This document shows, in pieces, positions 1 through 8,000 of a stretch of DNA of 64,000 nt. Source of the stretch: Exiguobacterium acetylicum (GTDB taxonomy: Bacteria; Bacillota; Bacilli; Exiguobacteriales; Exiguobacteriaceae); the NCBI RefSeq assembly GCF_022170825.1, contig NZ_CP081878.1, positions 1,576,001 through 1,640,000 of the forward strand. The letters run 5' to 3'. Every line of letters begins with the position of its first letter. Within the stretch, counting starts at the first letter, position 1. Below the pieces are notes generated by a model that was not told where the DNA came from, searched no databases, and was given only the letters and a program-made list of their open reading frames with translations. A program made the position numbers and the translations under genes.

Positions 1-18
1 TACTTGCGGGATATGTAA
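1..18 (+). CDS. possible 3' end of an upstream gene (partial)
   Basis: The first 18 bases read as five codons followed by a TAA stop (Y-L-R-D-M-stop), just before the ribosome binding site of the next gene. This would fit the tail of an upstream gene in the same operon. The piece is too short to identify, and an open frame this short can occur by chance. Confidence 0.25.
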   Translation, partial: YLRDM

Positions 19-36
19 AGCAGAGGAGACGTCGTC

Positions 37-828
37 ATGCACACTACACAAGTATCCCATTACTGGGTCGGTTCCGACGAACCGTTCGTCGATCAACAAC
101 AAATCGACCAGTTTGGTCCAATTACACTTGGACGTTTCGGTGGTTGCTCAAACAGTGGCCAGTATAAAAACGAAGATGGGGCTGCCATCCTAATCGGAGA
201 TGATTGGGAGATGACCGTCGTTTTAGATGCTCACAAAACAGCAGATAGCGCAGCATTTGTCTTACAGCAATTGGCACAACATGAGTCGCGAATCCGAGAT
301 GATTTAGATGCACCACTTGCTGAAGCATTCGGACGAATCGAGACAACCGTGCTGGATCTGTTTCAAGACCCGGATTTTTTAGCAGCCTGCACAACGTTAC
401 AAGGCGAAACGGCATGTCTGATCGCCGTCCGCAAAGAACGCTTCATCTGGTGGTTATCGGTCGGCGACGTCGTCTTGTATCTGTTTCATTCGGATTTGAT
501 GAAGATGGGACAAGCCGCCTTGAATCAGCGACAGTTCTATGAATGGATTGGACGTGCGAACACATTCGCGTTACCGGTCCCGAGTTATACCCGTGGCGTC
601 CGCGAATTGCGGCAAGGGGAGAACCGATTGTTCGTGACGACGGACGGTCTGCTTGAATGCCCACATGCACCGTATGCTGAACCGAGACAGATCGAGAACG
701 CATTACAATCAGGTGGTGTCGCTGAACTGCTCTCGACGATCGAAGCATATGGCGTTCGCGACAGCACGACGGTCGTCACGTGGACGGTCACGATTGAAGA
801 GACGGTCACTCAACCCAGCGATACATGA
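37..828 (+). CDS. PP2C-like serine/threonine phosphatase domain protein
   Basis: 263 aa soluble protein resembling the PP2C (PPM) metal-dependent phosphatase fold. The N-terminal part has the pattern SNSGQYKNEDGAA near residues 38-50. VVLDAH follows near residue 62, where PP2Cs carry the metal-binding DGHG. TTDGLLE lies near residue 208 and RDSTTVV near 247, matching the late Asp motifs of the family. The usual DGHGG is altered to DAHKT, so catalytic activity is uncertain. The start has a GAGGAG ribosome binding site at about 23-28. The gene ends just before a strong terminator. It may act in protein dephosphorylation or signalling, but its partner cannot be read from the context. Confidence 0.65.
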   Translation: MHTTQVSHYWVGSDEPFVDQQQIDQFGPITLGRFGGCSNSGQYKNEDGAAILIGDDWEMTVVLDAHKTADSAAFVLQQLAQHESRIRDDLDAPLAEAFGRIETTVLDLFQDPDFLAACTTLQGETACLIAVRKERFIWWLSVGDVVLYLFHSDLMKMGQAALNQRQFYEWIGRANTFALPVPSYTRGVRELRQGENRLFVTTDGLLECPHAPYAEPRQIENALQSGGVAELLSTIEAYGVRDSTTVVTWTVTIEETVTQPSDT

Positions 829-830
829 AA

Positions 831-865
831 CAACCCGCGCTCTTGATTGAGCGCGGGTTGTTATT
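831..865. terminator. intrinsic terminator, shared by convergent genes
   Basis: A GC-rich stem of about 12 bp (CAACCCGCGCTC pairing with GAGCGCGGGTTG) with a 5-nt loop is followed by a T-rich tract. It lies between the plus-strand PP2C-like gene and the end of the small minus-strand gene at 864, so it can serve both. Confidence 0.8.
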
Positions 866-1010
866 ATTCTGTTTCAGGCGTTTGTTCCTGTTGCTGATCG
901 AGTTCGACCGGCTCTTGGTCAACAGGTGGCTTTGCTTCAGCCAAAGGGAAGGCGATGCCCGCGCTTGTCAGCAAGGTGATCAAAGCGGCGCTCGTCAACG
1001 TTTGACGCAT
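864..1010 (-). CDS. small secreted or membrane-anchored peptide
   Basis: 48 aa. The N-terminus (MRQTLTSAALITLLTSAGIA) is a signal peptide or single membrane helix. It is followed by FPLAEAK and a Gln/Glu/Pro-rich tail (QEPVELDQQQEQTPETE). An upstream in-frame start at 1067 exists, but the internal ATG at 1010 has an AAAGGA ribosome binding site and gives a sensible export signal. There is no cysteine lipobox. I do not recognise a family. It stands alone on its strand and shares a terminator with the preceding gene. Confidence 0.5.
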   Translation of the reverse strand: MRQTLTSAALITLLTSAGIAFPLAEAKPPVDQEPVELDQQQEQTPETE

Positions 1011-1158
1011 AGTCCAACACGTCCTTTCTGTCTCATTCCGACACCATATTTTAATAATTCTGAACATTCTTCATCGTTTCGTCAAGCAATCTTTTACTTC
1101 CACTACGTATTTTTCCCAAAAACCCAGTATACTTAAACATGAAAAAGGGGGAAATCGA

Positions 1159-1755
1159 TTGAAATTAACGAAAGCCAACACTCGTCTATTAGAAACTGTT
1201 TTACCACGATTGAATCTGAATGTCGCAGAACCAGACCGAACGGAGATTGAAGACCGCCTGCGGGCAGATATCTACGAAGCGCAGCGGAAACAACGACCAT
1301 TTGAGGAGATACACGGTCTATCCGTCGAAGCGCGACTTGATCAGATGATCGCCGAATTACCACAACGGCACCGGATGGAGACGCAAAAGCGATGGACGCG
1401 AAACTACGTCTCATCGATTTTGATGTTCATCTTCATCGAAGGCATCGATGGGTTGTTCCAGTTCGCTTTGATCGATTACTTATTCTTCTCGATCATCGCC
1501 TTGTTCTTGATTGACGCGATGTCACAAGTCATCACGGCGCCGAAAATCAAGCAAGTCAAGCCGAAGGTGTGGATTCAATTCATCATCAGCTTCATATTAT
1601 TCTCAACCTACAAGGCACTGCTCGTAACGGTCTTCCCGGCACCAGACGTCTTGATCCAAGTCAGTGGAACGCCGTCTTATATCATCGGCATCGCGGGACT
1701 GGTCGGTCTTTACATCTACTGGTCAAAGAATCCGTTACGAAAACGCGGCGCATAA
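1159..1755 (+). CDS. DUF1129-like membrane protein
   Basis: 198 aa. About 75 polar N-terminal residues (LTKANTRLLETVLPRL, then a charged helical stretch) precede four hydrophobic segments at about residues 88-105, 108-125, 135-155 and 168-190, ending in a basic tail (KNPLRKRGA). This layout matches Firmicute DUF1129 membrane proteins, whose function is not established. The start is a TTG with an AAAGGGGG ribosome binding site 6-8 nt upstream. The next gene begins 21 nt downstream with its own binding site, so the two are probably co-transcribed. Confidence 0.6.
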   Translation: MKLTKANTRLLETVLPRLNLNVAEPDRTEIEDRLRADIYEAQRKQRPFEEIHGLSVEARLDQMIAELPQRHRMETQKRWTRNYVSSILMFIFIEGIDGLFQFALIDYLFFSIIALFLIDAMSQVITAPKIKQVKPKVWIQFIISFILFSTYKALLVTVFPAPDVLIQVSGTPSYIIGIAGLVGLYIYWSKNPLRKRGA

Positions 1756-1776
1756 TTCGCGAGAGGGGATGGTTGC

Positions 1777-2961
1777 GTGGAGTTCACACATTGGAAACGA
1801 CGACTGCAAGATCATTTCGAACGTATGGGGTTTTCCCTACTGACCGAACGCTTAGCATCGCAGGACATGGTTAAGCTCGAAGCGACACACGGTGCGTTCC
1901 TGTTCTTTCCGGTGACGATCCATCTCTATGAACGATCCGGTTGGAAGATGATCGCGTTTGAAGCAGAGACAGAGGAAGATCCCGAACTCGTCGAGCAACA
2001 GATTGCCTCTTTGTTTCAACTCTTGATGGTGACATTTCAGGAAGAAGAGCGCGAGTTCCTACTCGGATTTCATGCCAATACCGGGCGTTACCTGACAGAC
2101 CGTAATGCGCCCGTCGGACGGCTCGTCCGTCTGATTGAAGAATGTTGGTATGACGGTGACGTACTGCGGGTCGAAACGTTCGAAACGTTTCCGGGACTAT
2201 TCGTCGCCCCACCTTTTGCTCACCAAAGTTATGCCTTCATGCCGGAAGAACGGACGTGGCGCTTATCTGTCGGACGCTCTGGACGACCGGCGAACGACTA
2301 TCGTTTCGACGGAACGATTCTTGCACCGCACCGGCTACCGGAATCCGAGCTATTTACGATGACACCACGGACAGCGCCACTCGAAGACGATCAAGCCATT
2401 CGTCGCCTGCTTGAGAAGGAGCGTCAGACGATTGCTTCGTTTCATGAACGGGCGATGGATACAATCCGCGTATATGATCCATCATTCGGTTTTGCTTGGC
2501 GCGGGACACAGACATTTTTCCACGGTGTCCCGGTCAATCCGTTCGCGCAACGCTTATGGCTCGAAAATGGCGTCACGAGATACCGGATCTTGCAACAAGG
2601 TTCGACACGGTTACTTGCCTCCGGTGAGACCTGTGACGCTGTCATCGAGGTGCTCGATGACGCAGTAAGTAGTGAAGAGCCAGACGGTCAACCCGTCAGT
2701 CCGATTGGTCAACTGATCCTCGGGGTTTGGCAACAAATCGAGTCGGATGAGTCGACGTATATTACGAATGTCGACTGCCGCGGCATCTCACGTACGCAAG
2801 CAGACAATCGGATCCGTCACGCTTTAGCGCGACAGGAGACGATTGAGTGGGTGCACCGGGCACCGAACGAAAATGATAGTTGCCACTTTGCTGGCTTGAC
2901 GTTGACGTTTCCACACCGTCCACCGGGTGTCGTCACGATTGAACGATCAGAAGCAGAATAA
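1777..2961 (+). CDS. hypothetical protein
   Basis: 394 aa, soluble, acidic and rich in aromatic residues, with no signal peptide or membrane helix. I do not recognise a domain. The first 130 residues (WKRRLQDHFERMGFSLL onward) look like an alpha/beta domain with many Glu. The remainder has alternating hydrophobic patterns, with two Cys near residues 286 and 329. The start is GTG at 1777 with a GAGAGGGGA ribosome binding site. It follows the DUF1129-like gene and ends at a bidirectional terminator, so it is probably the last gene of a two-gene operon. Confidence 0.6.
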   Translation: MEFTHWKRRLQDHFERMGFSLLTERLASQDMVKLEATHGAFLFFPVTIHLYERSGWKMIAFEAETEEDPELVEQQIASLFQLLMVTFQEEEREFLLGFHANTGRYLTDRNAPVGRLVRLIEECWYDGDVLRVETFETFPGLFVAPPFAHQSYAFMPEERTWRLSVGRSGRPANDYRFDGTILAPHRLPESELFTMTPRTAPLEDDQAIRRLLEKERQTIASFHERAMDTIRVYDPSFGFAWRGTQTFFHGVPVNPFAQRLWLENGVTRYRILQQGSTRLLASGETCDAVIEVLDDAVSSEEPDGQPVSPIGQLILGVWQQIESDESTYITNVDCRGISRTQADNRIRHALARQETIEWVHRAPNENDSCHFAGLTLTFPHRPPGVVTIERSEAE

Positions 2962-3407
2962 AATGACCCGGCACGTCCGCTATCAAGCAGACGTGTCGGG
3001 TCATTTTTAATGTGTGGGTCGCACCATTCGATTGAACACGACCAATAGAGCATGGCTGTCAGTCCAGCTATTCCAAACGATATCGGTAGATTAAAGGAAT
3101 CCTTCGTTGTAAATGCAAGTAGGATACTAGCGATCAAGACACCCGATAGACCATAACCAAGGACCGTCGGCACAAAAGCTAATGTCGTCGATGATCGGTT
3201 GATGATCATGCCGACGAGGAAGTCGAGCAAAAAACCGGACACCAAGATGATTGGGAAAGCATATAAGACATAAAACAATAATATCGAACTAAACGAATCA
3301 TATAGTGTATCCGGCGACCGCTCCGCTACCGGTGTATAGGAGATGTACGCTAGGACAGTGCAAACGAGAGCGGTGGTCAAGATGACGGCAAGTAATCGTT
3401 TCAGCAT
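2817..3407 (-). CDS. small integral membrane protein, C-terminus probably frameshifted
   Basis: As read, 196 aa with four hydrophobic segments at about residues 5-20, 40-60, 75-95 and 105-120. The overall look resembles small Bacillus membrane proteins of the UPF0715 type, though I am not certain. After about residue 122 the reading becomes polar and cysteine-containing (SIEWCDPHIKNDPTRLL), runs through the terminator and overlaps the convergent gene antisense by 145 nt. One frame over, the DNA reads A-L-L-V-V-F-N-R-M-V-R-P-T-H-stop, ending at 3007 beside the terminator. A single-base indel near 3040-3060 is therefore likely. ATG at 3407 is preferred over TTG at 3410 because AGGAGG lies 7 nt upstream. 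Confidence 0.55.
   Translation of the reverse strand: MLKRLLAVILTTALVCTVLAYISYTPVAERSPDTLYDSFSSILLFYVLYAFPIILVSGFLLDFLVGMIINRSSTTLAFVPTVLGYGLSGVLIASILLAFTTKDSFNLPISFGIAGLTAMLYWSCSIEWCDPHIKNDPTRLLDSGRAGSFYSASDRSIVTTPGGRCGNVNVKPAKWQLSFSFGARCTHSIVSCRAKA
2961..3008. terminator. bidirectional intrinsic terminator
   Basis: A long stem (about 17 bp, one mismatch) joins AAATGACCCGGCACGTC and GACGTGTCGGGTCATTT. A-rich sequence flanks one side and T-rich the other, so it can stop transcription on both strands. It ends the plus-strand gene at 2961. On the minus strand it falls exactly where the convergent membrane-protein gene should end if its frameshift is corrected. Confidence 0.85.
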
Positions 3408-3456
3408 CAAGGTGCCTCCTTTATTTTCCGTTTTGAGTATACCAATTCAAATCAAA

Positions 3457-3483
3457 AAACACACCCTATGCAAGGATGTGTTT
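3457..3483 (-). terminator. intrinsic terminator of the antiporter gene
   Basis: On the minus strand a 10-bp stem (AAACACATCC / GGGTGTGTTT, including one G-T pair) with a 7-nt loop is followed by a T run. It sits 9 nt after the antiporter stop codon. Confidence 0.75.
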
Positions 3484-3491
3484 AGCGCAAC

Positions 3492-4955
3492 CTATAGACC
3501 AAGCGACATAATCAGTCGCCGAACGTCCTGATCCGCTTGTTTCGGTGTCAAAATCAATAGTTGATCGTCTACTAGGACACGTGTCTGACCGCGCGGGGTC
3601 AAGATTTCGTCTTCGCGAATGATGGCGACGACAAGTACGTCTTGCGGCATCTCGATATCCTGCAGTGTCTTCCCGGCAATCAGACTTTTTGCTGAAACCT
3701 GGACTTCAATGATTTCCGCTTGGGGATGGGTGACGGTCATGAATTTCAGGAACGGTTCGACCGTCGTATCGGGCGGCGTCTCAAGTCCCATTCGGCGAAC
3801 GATCCACGGTAATGCCGTCCCTTGTAAAAGGGCGGACGTCATGACGGTAAAGAAGACGATATTGAAAAGAAGCGGTGCTTCCGAAAGACCGCTTGAGAGC
3901 GGATATGTCGCTAAAATAATCGGTACAGCTCCCCGTAGACCGGCTGCCGTGATGACGCTCTGTTCTTTGAACGTATAACGGAACGGAAGTAAAGACAACA
4001 CGACAGCTAGTGGACGAGCGAGCAAAATCAGCGTCAGGACGATGACGGCCGAGACGAACAATGTCCGTGGATCAAGCAACTGTTTCGGAAAGACGAGCAA
4101 CCCAAGCATGATGAACATGCCAACTTCTGCTAAATGCGACAAACTGCCACTAAACCGCTTCAGTGTCTCACGGTAAATCATATCGTGATTGTTGATCCAA
4201 ATTCCTGTCAGATAGACGGCGAGAAATCCACTAGCATGTAAGATCGTTGCGAGACCGTAAGAGAAGAGCGCTCCACTAAACAAGAGTGTTGGGTAGAGAG
4301 CGGACGACGGTAACTGGATTCGATTCAATAACTGCGAAACAGCATATCCAATCGCTAAACCAATAAGTGTTCCGAGTCCCATCTCATAGATGAAGGAGAG
4401 GAGACCAGCACCGATTGAAAATGCTTCCGGAGCTAACGCAAATGAGGTAAACAGAATCGTCAGGAAAACGGCCATCGGATCATTTGTTCCAGACTCCGCT
4501 TCGAGCGTATGTTTCACTTTTGCATCGACCGGTCGTCCACTGAGCAGAGAAAAGACAGCGGCCGCATCGGTCGAGCCGACGAGCGCTCCGATCAGTAAAG
4601 CAACGGGCCAAGAAAAATCGAGGAGAATATGCGCGACGACAGCGATGATGCCGGTCGTTGCAAGGACACCAACGGTCGCAAGCGACAAAGCAGCAGGAAG
4701 GATTTTGCGAAAGTGTGTCCACTTCGTATGCAAACCACCATCAAACAGTATCAGGACGAGCGCCATCGTCCCAAAAAGACGGGCTTGTTCAAAATCACCG
4801 AAGTTAATGAGTCCCGTAACGTCAGAACCAGCAACGATCCCAACAATAACGAACAAGATCAATGTCGGTACGTTCAATCGGACGGCAAACTTTGTTGTAA
4901 TGATCGCAATCAGTAATAACGTTCCTGCGACGAACAAGATTGTACCTTCTTCCAT
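3492..4955 (-). CDS. cation/proton antiporter, CPA1 type with TrkA-C domain (NhaP2/CvrA-like)
   Basis: 487 aa. About 12-13 transmembrane helices span residues 5-390, and a cytosolic TrkA_C (RCK-C) domain covers about 405-487 (TLQDIEMPQDVLVVAIIREDEILTP). Conserved CPA1 motifs are visible: LILFDGGLHTKW near 70, GSTDAAAVFSLLSGR near 127, ESGTNDPMAVFL near 153, and GLRGAVPIILATYPL near 340. The length and C-terminal RCK domain match NhaP2/CvrA potassium/proton antiporters, which export K+ or Na+ in exchange for protons. The start ATG has an AGAGGTGG ribosome binding site. It is monocistronic with its own terminator. Confidence 0.88.
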   Translation of the reverse strand: MEEGTILFVAGTLLLIAIITTKFAVRLNVPTLILFVIVGIVAGSDVTGLINFGDFEQARLFGTMALVLILFDGGLHTKWTHFRKILPAALSLATVGVLATTGIIAVVAHILLDFSWPVALLIGALVGSTDAAAVFSLLSGRPVDAKVKHTLEAESGTNDPMAVFLTILFTSFALAPEAFSIGAGLLSFIYEMGLGTLIGLAIGYAVSQLLNRIQLPSSALYPTLLFSGALFSYGLATILHASGFLAVYLTGIWINNHDMIYRETLKRFSGSLSHLAEVGMFIMLGLLVFPKQLLDPRTLFVSAVIVLTLILLARPLAVVLSLLPFRYTFKEQSVITAAGLRGAVPIILATYPLSSGLSEAPLLFNIVFFTVMTSALLQGTALPWIVRRMGLETPPDTTVEPFLKFMTVTHPQAEIIEVQVSAKSLIAGKTLQDIEMPQDVLVVAIIREDEILTPRGQTRVLVDDQLLILTPKQADQDVRRLIMSLGL

Positions 4956-5114
4956 CCGACCACCTCTTTCTTGATGACATGCTCTTCTTTAAGTATACGT
5001 TACTTTTTGAAAATTTCGAAAAATAACGTCAAAACGAGGTGTACAAACGAACAGAAAAAGGAAAACTAGAAACAGAACATTTCGTTCAAAACGGAACATC
5101 AAGGAGGAAAAGGG

Positions 5115-5987
5115 ATGAACATCTGTATCGTCACAGGTGCCAACTCCGGCATGGGGATGGTCACGATTCAAGAGTTATTAGAGCGAGGAGATCGGGTCAT
5201 CGCTACCGTCCGTTCGCAGAAAAAAGCGACGGCACTCGTGCAACTATTACGGGAACATGGTGTATCGCATACGCAGCTAGAAGTCGAAATCGTCCAGCTG
5301 GATCAACTCGATTCTGTCCGTCAATTTGCGGACCGACTATTCGATATGGTCGGTCGGATTGACCGATTGATCCTGAATGCCGGGGTCATGGTGCCTCCGT
5401 ATCACATTACGAAGGATGGATTCGAATCACAATTCCAAGTCAATTACTTGAGTCACTTCTATCTGATCGAACGCTTATTGCCGCTTCTTGAAAAAGGGAA
5501 CGATCCACGCGTCATCTCGATTTCGTCGCTTGCTGGTGAAGGCGGCTTGATTCGAACCGATGTCGAACTTGAAGCAATCGCCCACGTCAAAAAAGAGCAT
5601 TACAGTCCGATGCGGTCATACCGGGAATCAAAACTCTTGCAGATGATTCATATGCGTGAGCTTGCGGAACAACATGGTGATCAGATCACGTTCGTCAGCG
5701 TGCACCCGGGGATTGTCAATACGGACCTCTTTTACCGCGGCAAATACGGCAAGGTGATGAAGACGTTACTCAAACCGGTCGCACAAGTCGGATACTGGAC
5801 CGGAAAGCTCTATACACCGGAATACGGTGCAAAGACGGCGTTGTATCTGGCAACGACTGACGATCCGCTTGATAACGGTGGCTATTACGCTGACTCCGCA
5901 CCTCGTCTTAGCAATCCAATCGTTGAGGACGACGAATACCGGGCACACGCACGAAATCTATCGCGCCGCTGGGTCGAACTCGCCTGA
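5115..5987 (+). CDS. SDR family NAD(P)-dependent oxidoreductase
   Basis: 290 aa, a Rossmann-fold short-chain dehydrogenase. The cofactor-binding motif TGANSGMG sits at residues 7-14 and LNAGV near 91. The catalytic Ser lies in ISISSLAG near 136 and the YRESK tetrad pair near 172-176. The length and the run of motifs resemble the light-dependent protochlorophyllide reductase/retinol dehydrogenase-like branch of SDRs. The substrate cannot be inferred. An AAGGAGG ribosome binding site precedes the start. The gene is monocistronic between the divergent antiporter and a terminator. Confidence 0.85.
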   Translation: MNICIVTGANSGMGMVTIQELLERGDRVIATVRSQKKATALVQLLREHGVSHTQLEVEIVQLDQLDSVRQFADRLFDMVGRIDRLILNAGVMVPPYHITKDGFESQFQVNYLSHFYLIERLLPLLEKGNDPRVISISSLAGEGGLIRTDVELEAIAHVKKEHYSPMRSYRESKLLQMIHMRELAEQHGDQITFVSVHPGIVNTDLFYRGKYGKVMKTLLKPVAQVGYWTGKLYTPEYGAKTALYLATTDDPLDNGGYYADSAPRLSNPIVEDDEYRAHARNLSRRWVELA

Positions 5988-5995
5988 ACGCAAAA

Positions 5996-6026
5996 AAACG
6001 ACCGGCTCGTGGGAAGCCGGTCGTTT
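5996..6026 (+). terminator. intrinsic terminator
   Basis: The stem AAACGACCGGCT / AGCCGGTCGTTT with a 7-nt loop lies directly after the SDR stop codon. The region from 6027 to 6208 has no gene and should hold the promoter of the GNAT gene. Confidence 0.8.
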
Positions 6027-6208
6027 ACCGTTGTGACGACTGGGGGTCAGATCACTCCTCAAGGATACGTTACATTGAAATAGAATTGTGGAATATGAAA
6101 AAAATCACAAAATAATGGGCAAACGTGAAATCTTGAAGCAAAAAGGTTTTCTTCTCGTGTCACATTCGTTAGGATAGAGAAGAATTTTTTTGTAACAGGA
6201 GGAATAAC

Positions 6209-6694
6209 ATGATACGACTAGCTACATCAAAAGACGTTCGAAACATCGCAACCCTACTTGAGCAAAAAGCGCTCTCACTCAAAGCCAGTGGCAGTAGCCA
6301 GTGGTCTGCTTATCTCGAACAAGACATCGAACAACTCGTCGCGCGAGATTTAGAAGCAGGTCGCCTATATGTCTTTGAGGATCAGAACGAGCTGCTTGGT
6401 TCCGTTGCCCTGCTTCCTTCGCTCGAATGGGATCAATCCTTGTGGGATGATGTAGAAGGTCTGTATATCCATCGAATCGTCGTCAGTGACCGCGCAAAAG
6501 GACGTGGTGTCGGTCGGAAACTACTGGAACATGCGATTGCTGTGACAGAGGACGAAGGGGAAATTCTACGACTCGACTGTGTCGCGACGAACGAGTTTCT
6601 CAATGCGTATTACGCTTCATTCGGATTCGTCTATCAAGGAACACGAGACGGGTTCTCGATTTATGAGTACGAACGCATCGAAGCGACTGCTTGA
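6209..6694 (+). CDS. GNAT family N-acetyltransferase
   Basis: 161 aa. A GNAT fold is shown by the N-terminal IRLATSKDVRNIATLLEQKA, the beta strand LYIHRIVVSD, and the acetyl-CoA loop RAKGRGVGRKLLEHA near residues 95-108. The closing motif is LNAYYASFGF near 135. The acceptor substrate is unknown. An ACAGGAGG ribosome binding site lies 6 nt before ATG. A weak hairpin (CGAAGCGACTG / CAGTCGCTTCG, 6679-6724) overlaps its 3' end, so read-through into the next gene is possible. Confidence 0.85.
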   Translation: MIRLATSKDVRNIATLLEQKALSLKASGSSQWSAYLEQDIEQLVARDLEAGRLYVFEDQNELLGSVALLPSLEWDQSLWDDVEGLYIHRIVVSDRAKGRGVGRKLLEHAIAVTEDEGEILRLDCVATNEFLNAYYASFGFVYQGTRDGFSIYEYERIEATA

Positions 6695-6767
6695 AGCGGT
6701 TCAATCAAGACAACAGTCGCTTCGTTTGGTATGGTAAGAGAAAAAGAACGGTTCAAGGAGTGATCGG

Positions 6768-7817
6768 ATGCGACTGAATATCGGCTTCATCGGCTTTGGC
6801 AAAAGTACGACCCGTTACCATTTACCGTACGTGATGATCGAGGATAATTATCACGTTACCTGGATTTACAATCGGAAAGAAAAACCGGAGCTTTTCGCAT
6901 CCTATCAGGATCGACTGCCGGACGCCCGTTTTACGACGGATCTCTCTGAGATGCTTGCTGACCCGGCACTTGACGTCGTCGTCATCAATACGCCACCGGC
7001 GACTCATTTCGAGTATGCGTTACGCGCGTTGCAGCACCAAAAGCATGTCCTCGTCGAAAAACCGTTCACCGTGACGGAAGAAGAGACACAACGTTTATTT
7101 GCGGAAGCAGCTGCGCAAGGCGTTAAAATTCTCGCCTATCAAAATCGACGTTACGATAGCGACTTCCAAGTCGTTGCCCAAATCATCCGTTCCGGTAAAC
7201 TCGGTCGACTCGTTGAAGTCGTCTCGCAGTTTGACTTATTCCGCCCGGAAGCAGCATCAGCGGACGCTCGGCATGAGAATGGAGCGCTCTACGGGCTTGG
7301 CGTCCATACGCTCGACCAAATCATCGCCTTATTCGGAAAACCGGACAAGGTCGCTTTTGACGTGCGTAGTGTTCGACTACCGAATAATCCAGACGATGCG
7401 TTTGCAATCGATCTCTATTATCCGGAGCTGAAAGTAAGCGTCCGGACGAGTCACGTCGCACTTGCCCCGGCACCACGCTGGATGTTGCACGGGACGAACG
7501 GGACGTTCATTAAACAACACGTCGACCGACAAGAACTTGATCTAAAAGCGAACTACTTCCCAGGGGAAGAAGGGTTCGGTGAAGATTCCGAAGACGATTA
7601 TGGTCGTCTGATTTACCATGACGAACACGGTCACTTACAAGACGTCCGGATCCCGAGTCCCGTCGGCGATTATGGCAAGCTGTATCGTGCCTTTTATCGT
7701 AGTATCGTCGAAGATGCACCGCTGCCGGTGAAAGAAGAGGACACGTTATTCGTTTCTCATCTGCTCGAACAAGCTTTTGCGAAACCATCACCATATATCT
7801 TAACGGTTAAAAATTAA
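6768..7817 (+). CDS. Gfo/Idh/MocA family oxidoreductase, YhhX-like
   Basis: 349 aa NAD(P)-dependent dehydrogenase of the Gfo/Idh/MocA family. The N-terminal Rossmann domain begins FIGFGKSTTRYHLPYV, a sequence I recognise from E. coli YhhX. The family motif VEKPF is near residue 98. The C-terminal alpha/beta domain contains YQNRRYDSDF near 125 and GLGVHTLDQIIALFG near 175, with the likely catalytic His. Members act on sugars, polyols or their derivatives, but the YhhX-type substrate is not established. AAGGAG precedes the start. A strong terminator follows. Confidence 0.85.
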   Translation: MRLNIGFIGFGKSTTRYHLPYVMIEDNYHVTWIYNRKEKPELFASYQDRLPDARFTTDLSEMLADPALDVVVINTPPATHFEYALRALQHQKHVLVEKPFTVTEEETQRLFAEAAAQGVKILAYQNRRYDSDFQVVAQIIRSGKLGRLVEVVSQFDLFRPEAASADARHENGALYGLGVHTLDQIIALFGKPDKVAFDVRSVRLPNNPDDAFAIDLYYPELKVSVRTSHVALAPAPRWMLHGTNGTFIKQHVDRQELDLKANYFPGEEGFGEDSEDDYGRLIYHDEHGHLQDVRIPSPVGDYGKLYRAFYRSIVEDAPLPVKEEDTLFVSHLLEQAFAKPSPYILTVKN

Positions 7818-7844
7818 ATTTTATTTTGATTTCAGGAAGATGAC

Positions 7845-7882
7845 AACTCGACTGCGCCCGTAGGCATGGTCGAGTTTTTTTG
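7845..7882 (+). terminator. intrinsic terminator
   Basis: The stem AACTCGAC / GTCGAGTT with a 16-nt loop is followed by seven T, 28 nt after the YhhX-like stop codon. Confidence 0.75.
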
Positions 7883-8000
7883 ATATAAAGAATGAGTGCA
7901 TTCCTGATTTTTCAGATTTTTCTAAAGAAATGTTGATTATTTTTTCAAAAAGTTGGGAAAAGAGGAGTGTCTCACCAAATCAAAGCATAGGGGGTCTATC

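Noticed and set aside
4390-4974. A 194-codon plus-strand open frame across the antiporter gene
   Set aside because: Antisense to clear antiporter motifs and without a ribosome binding site or family match.
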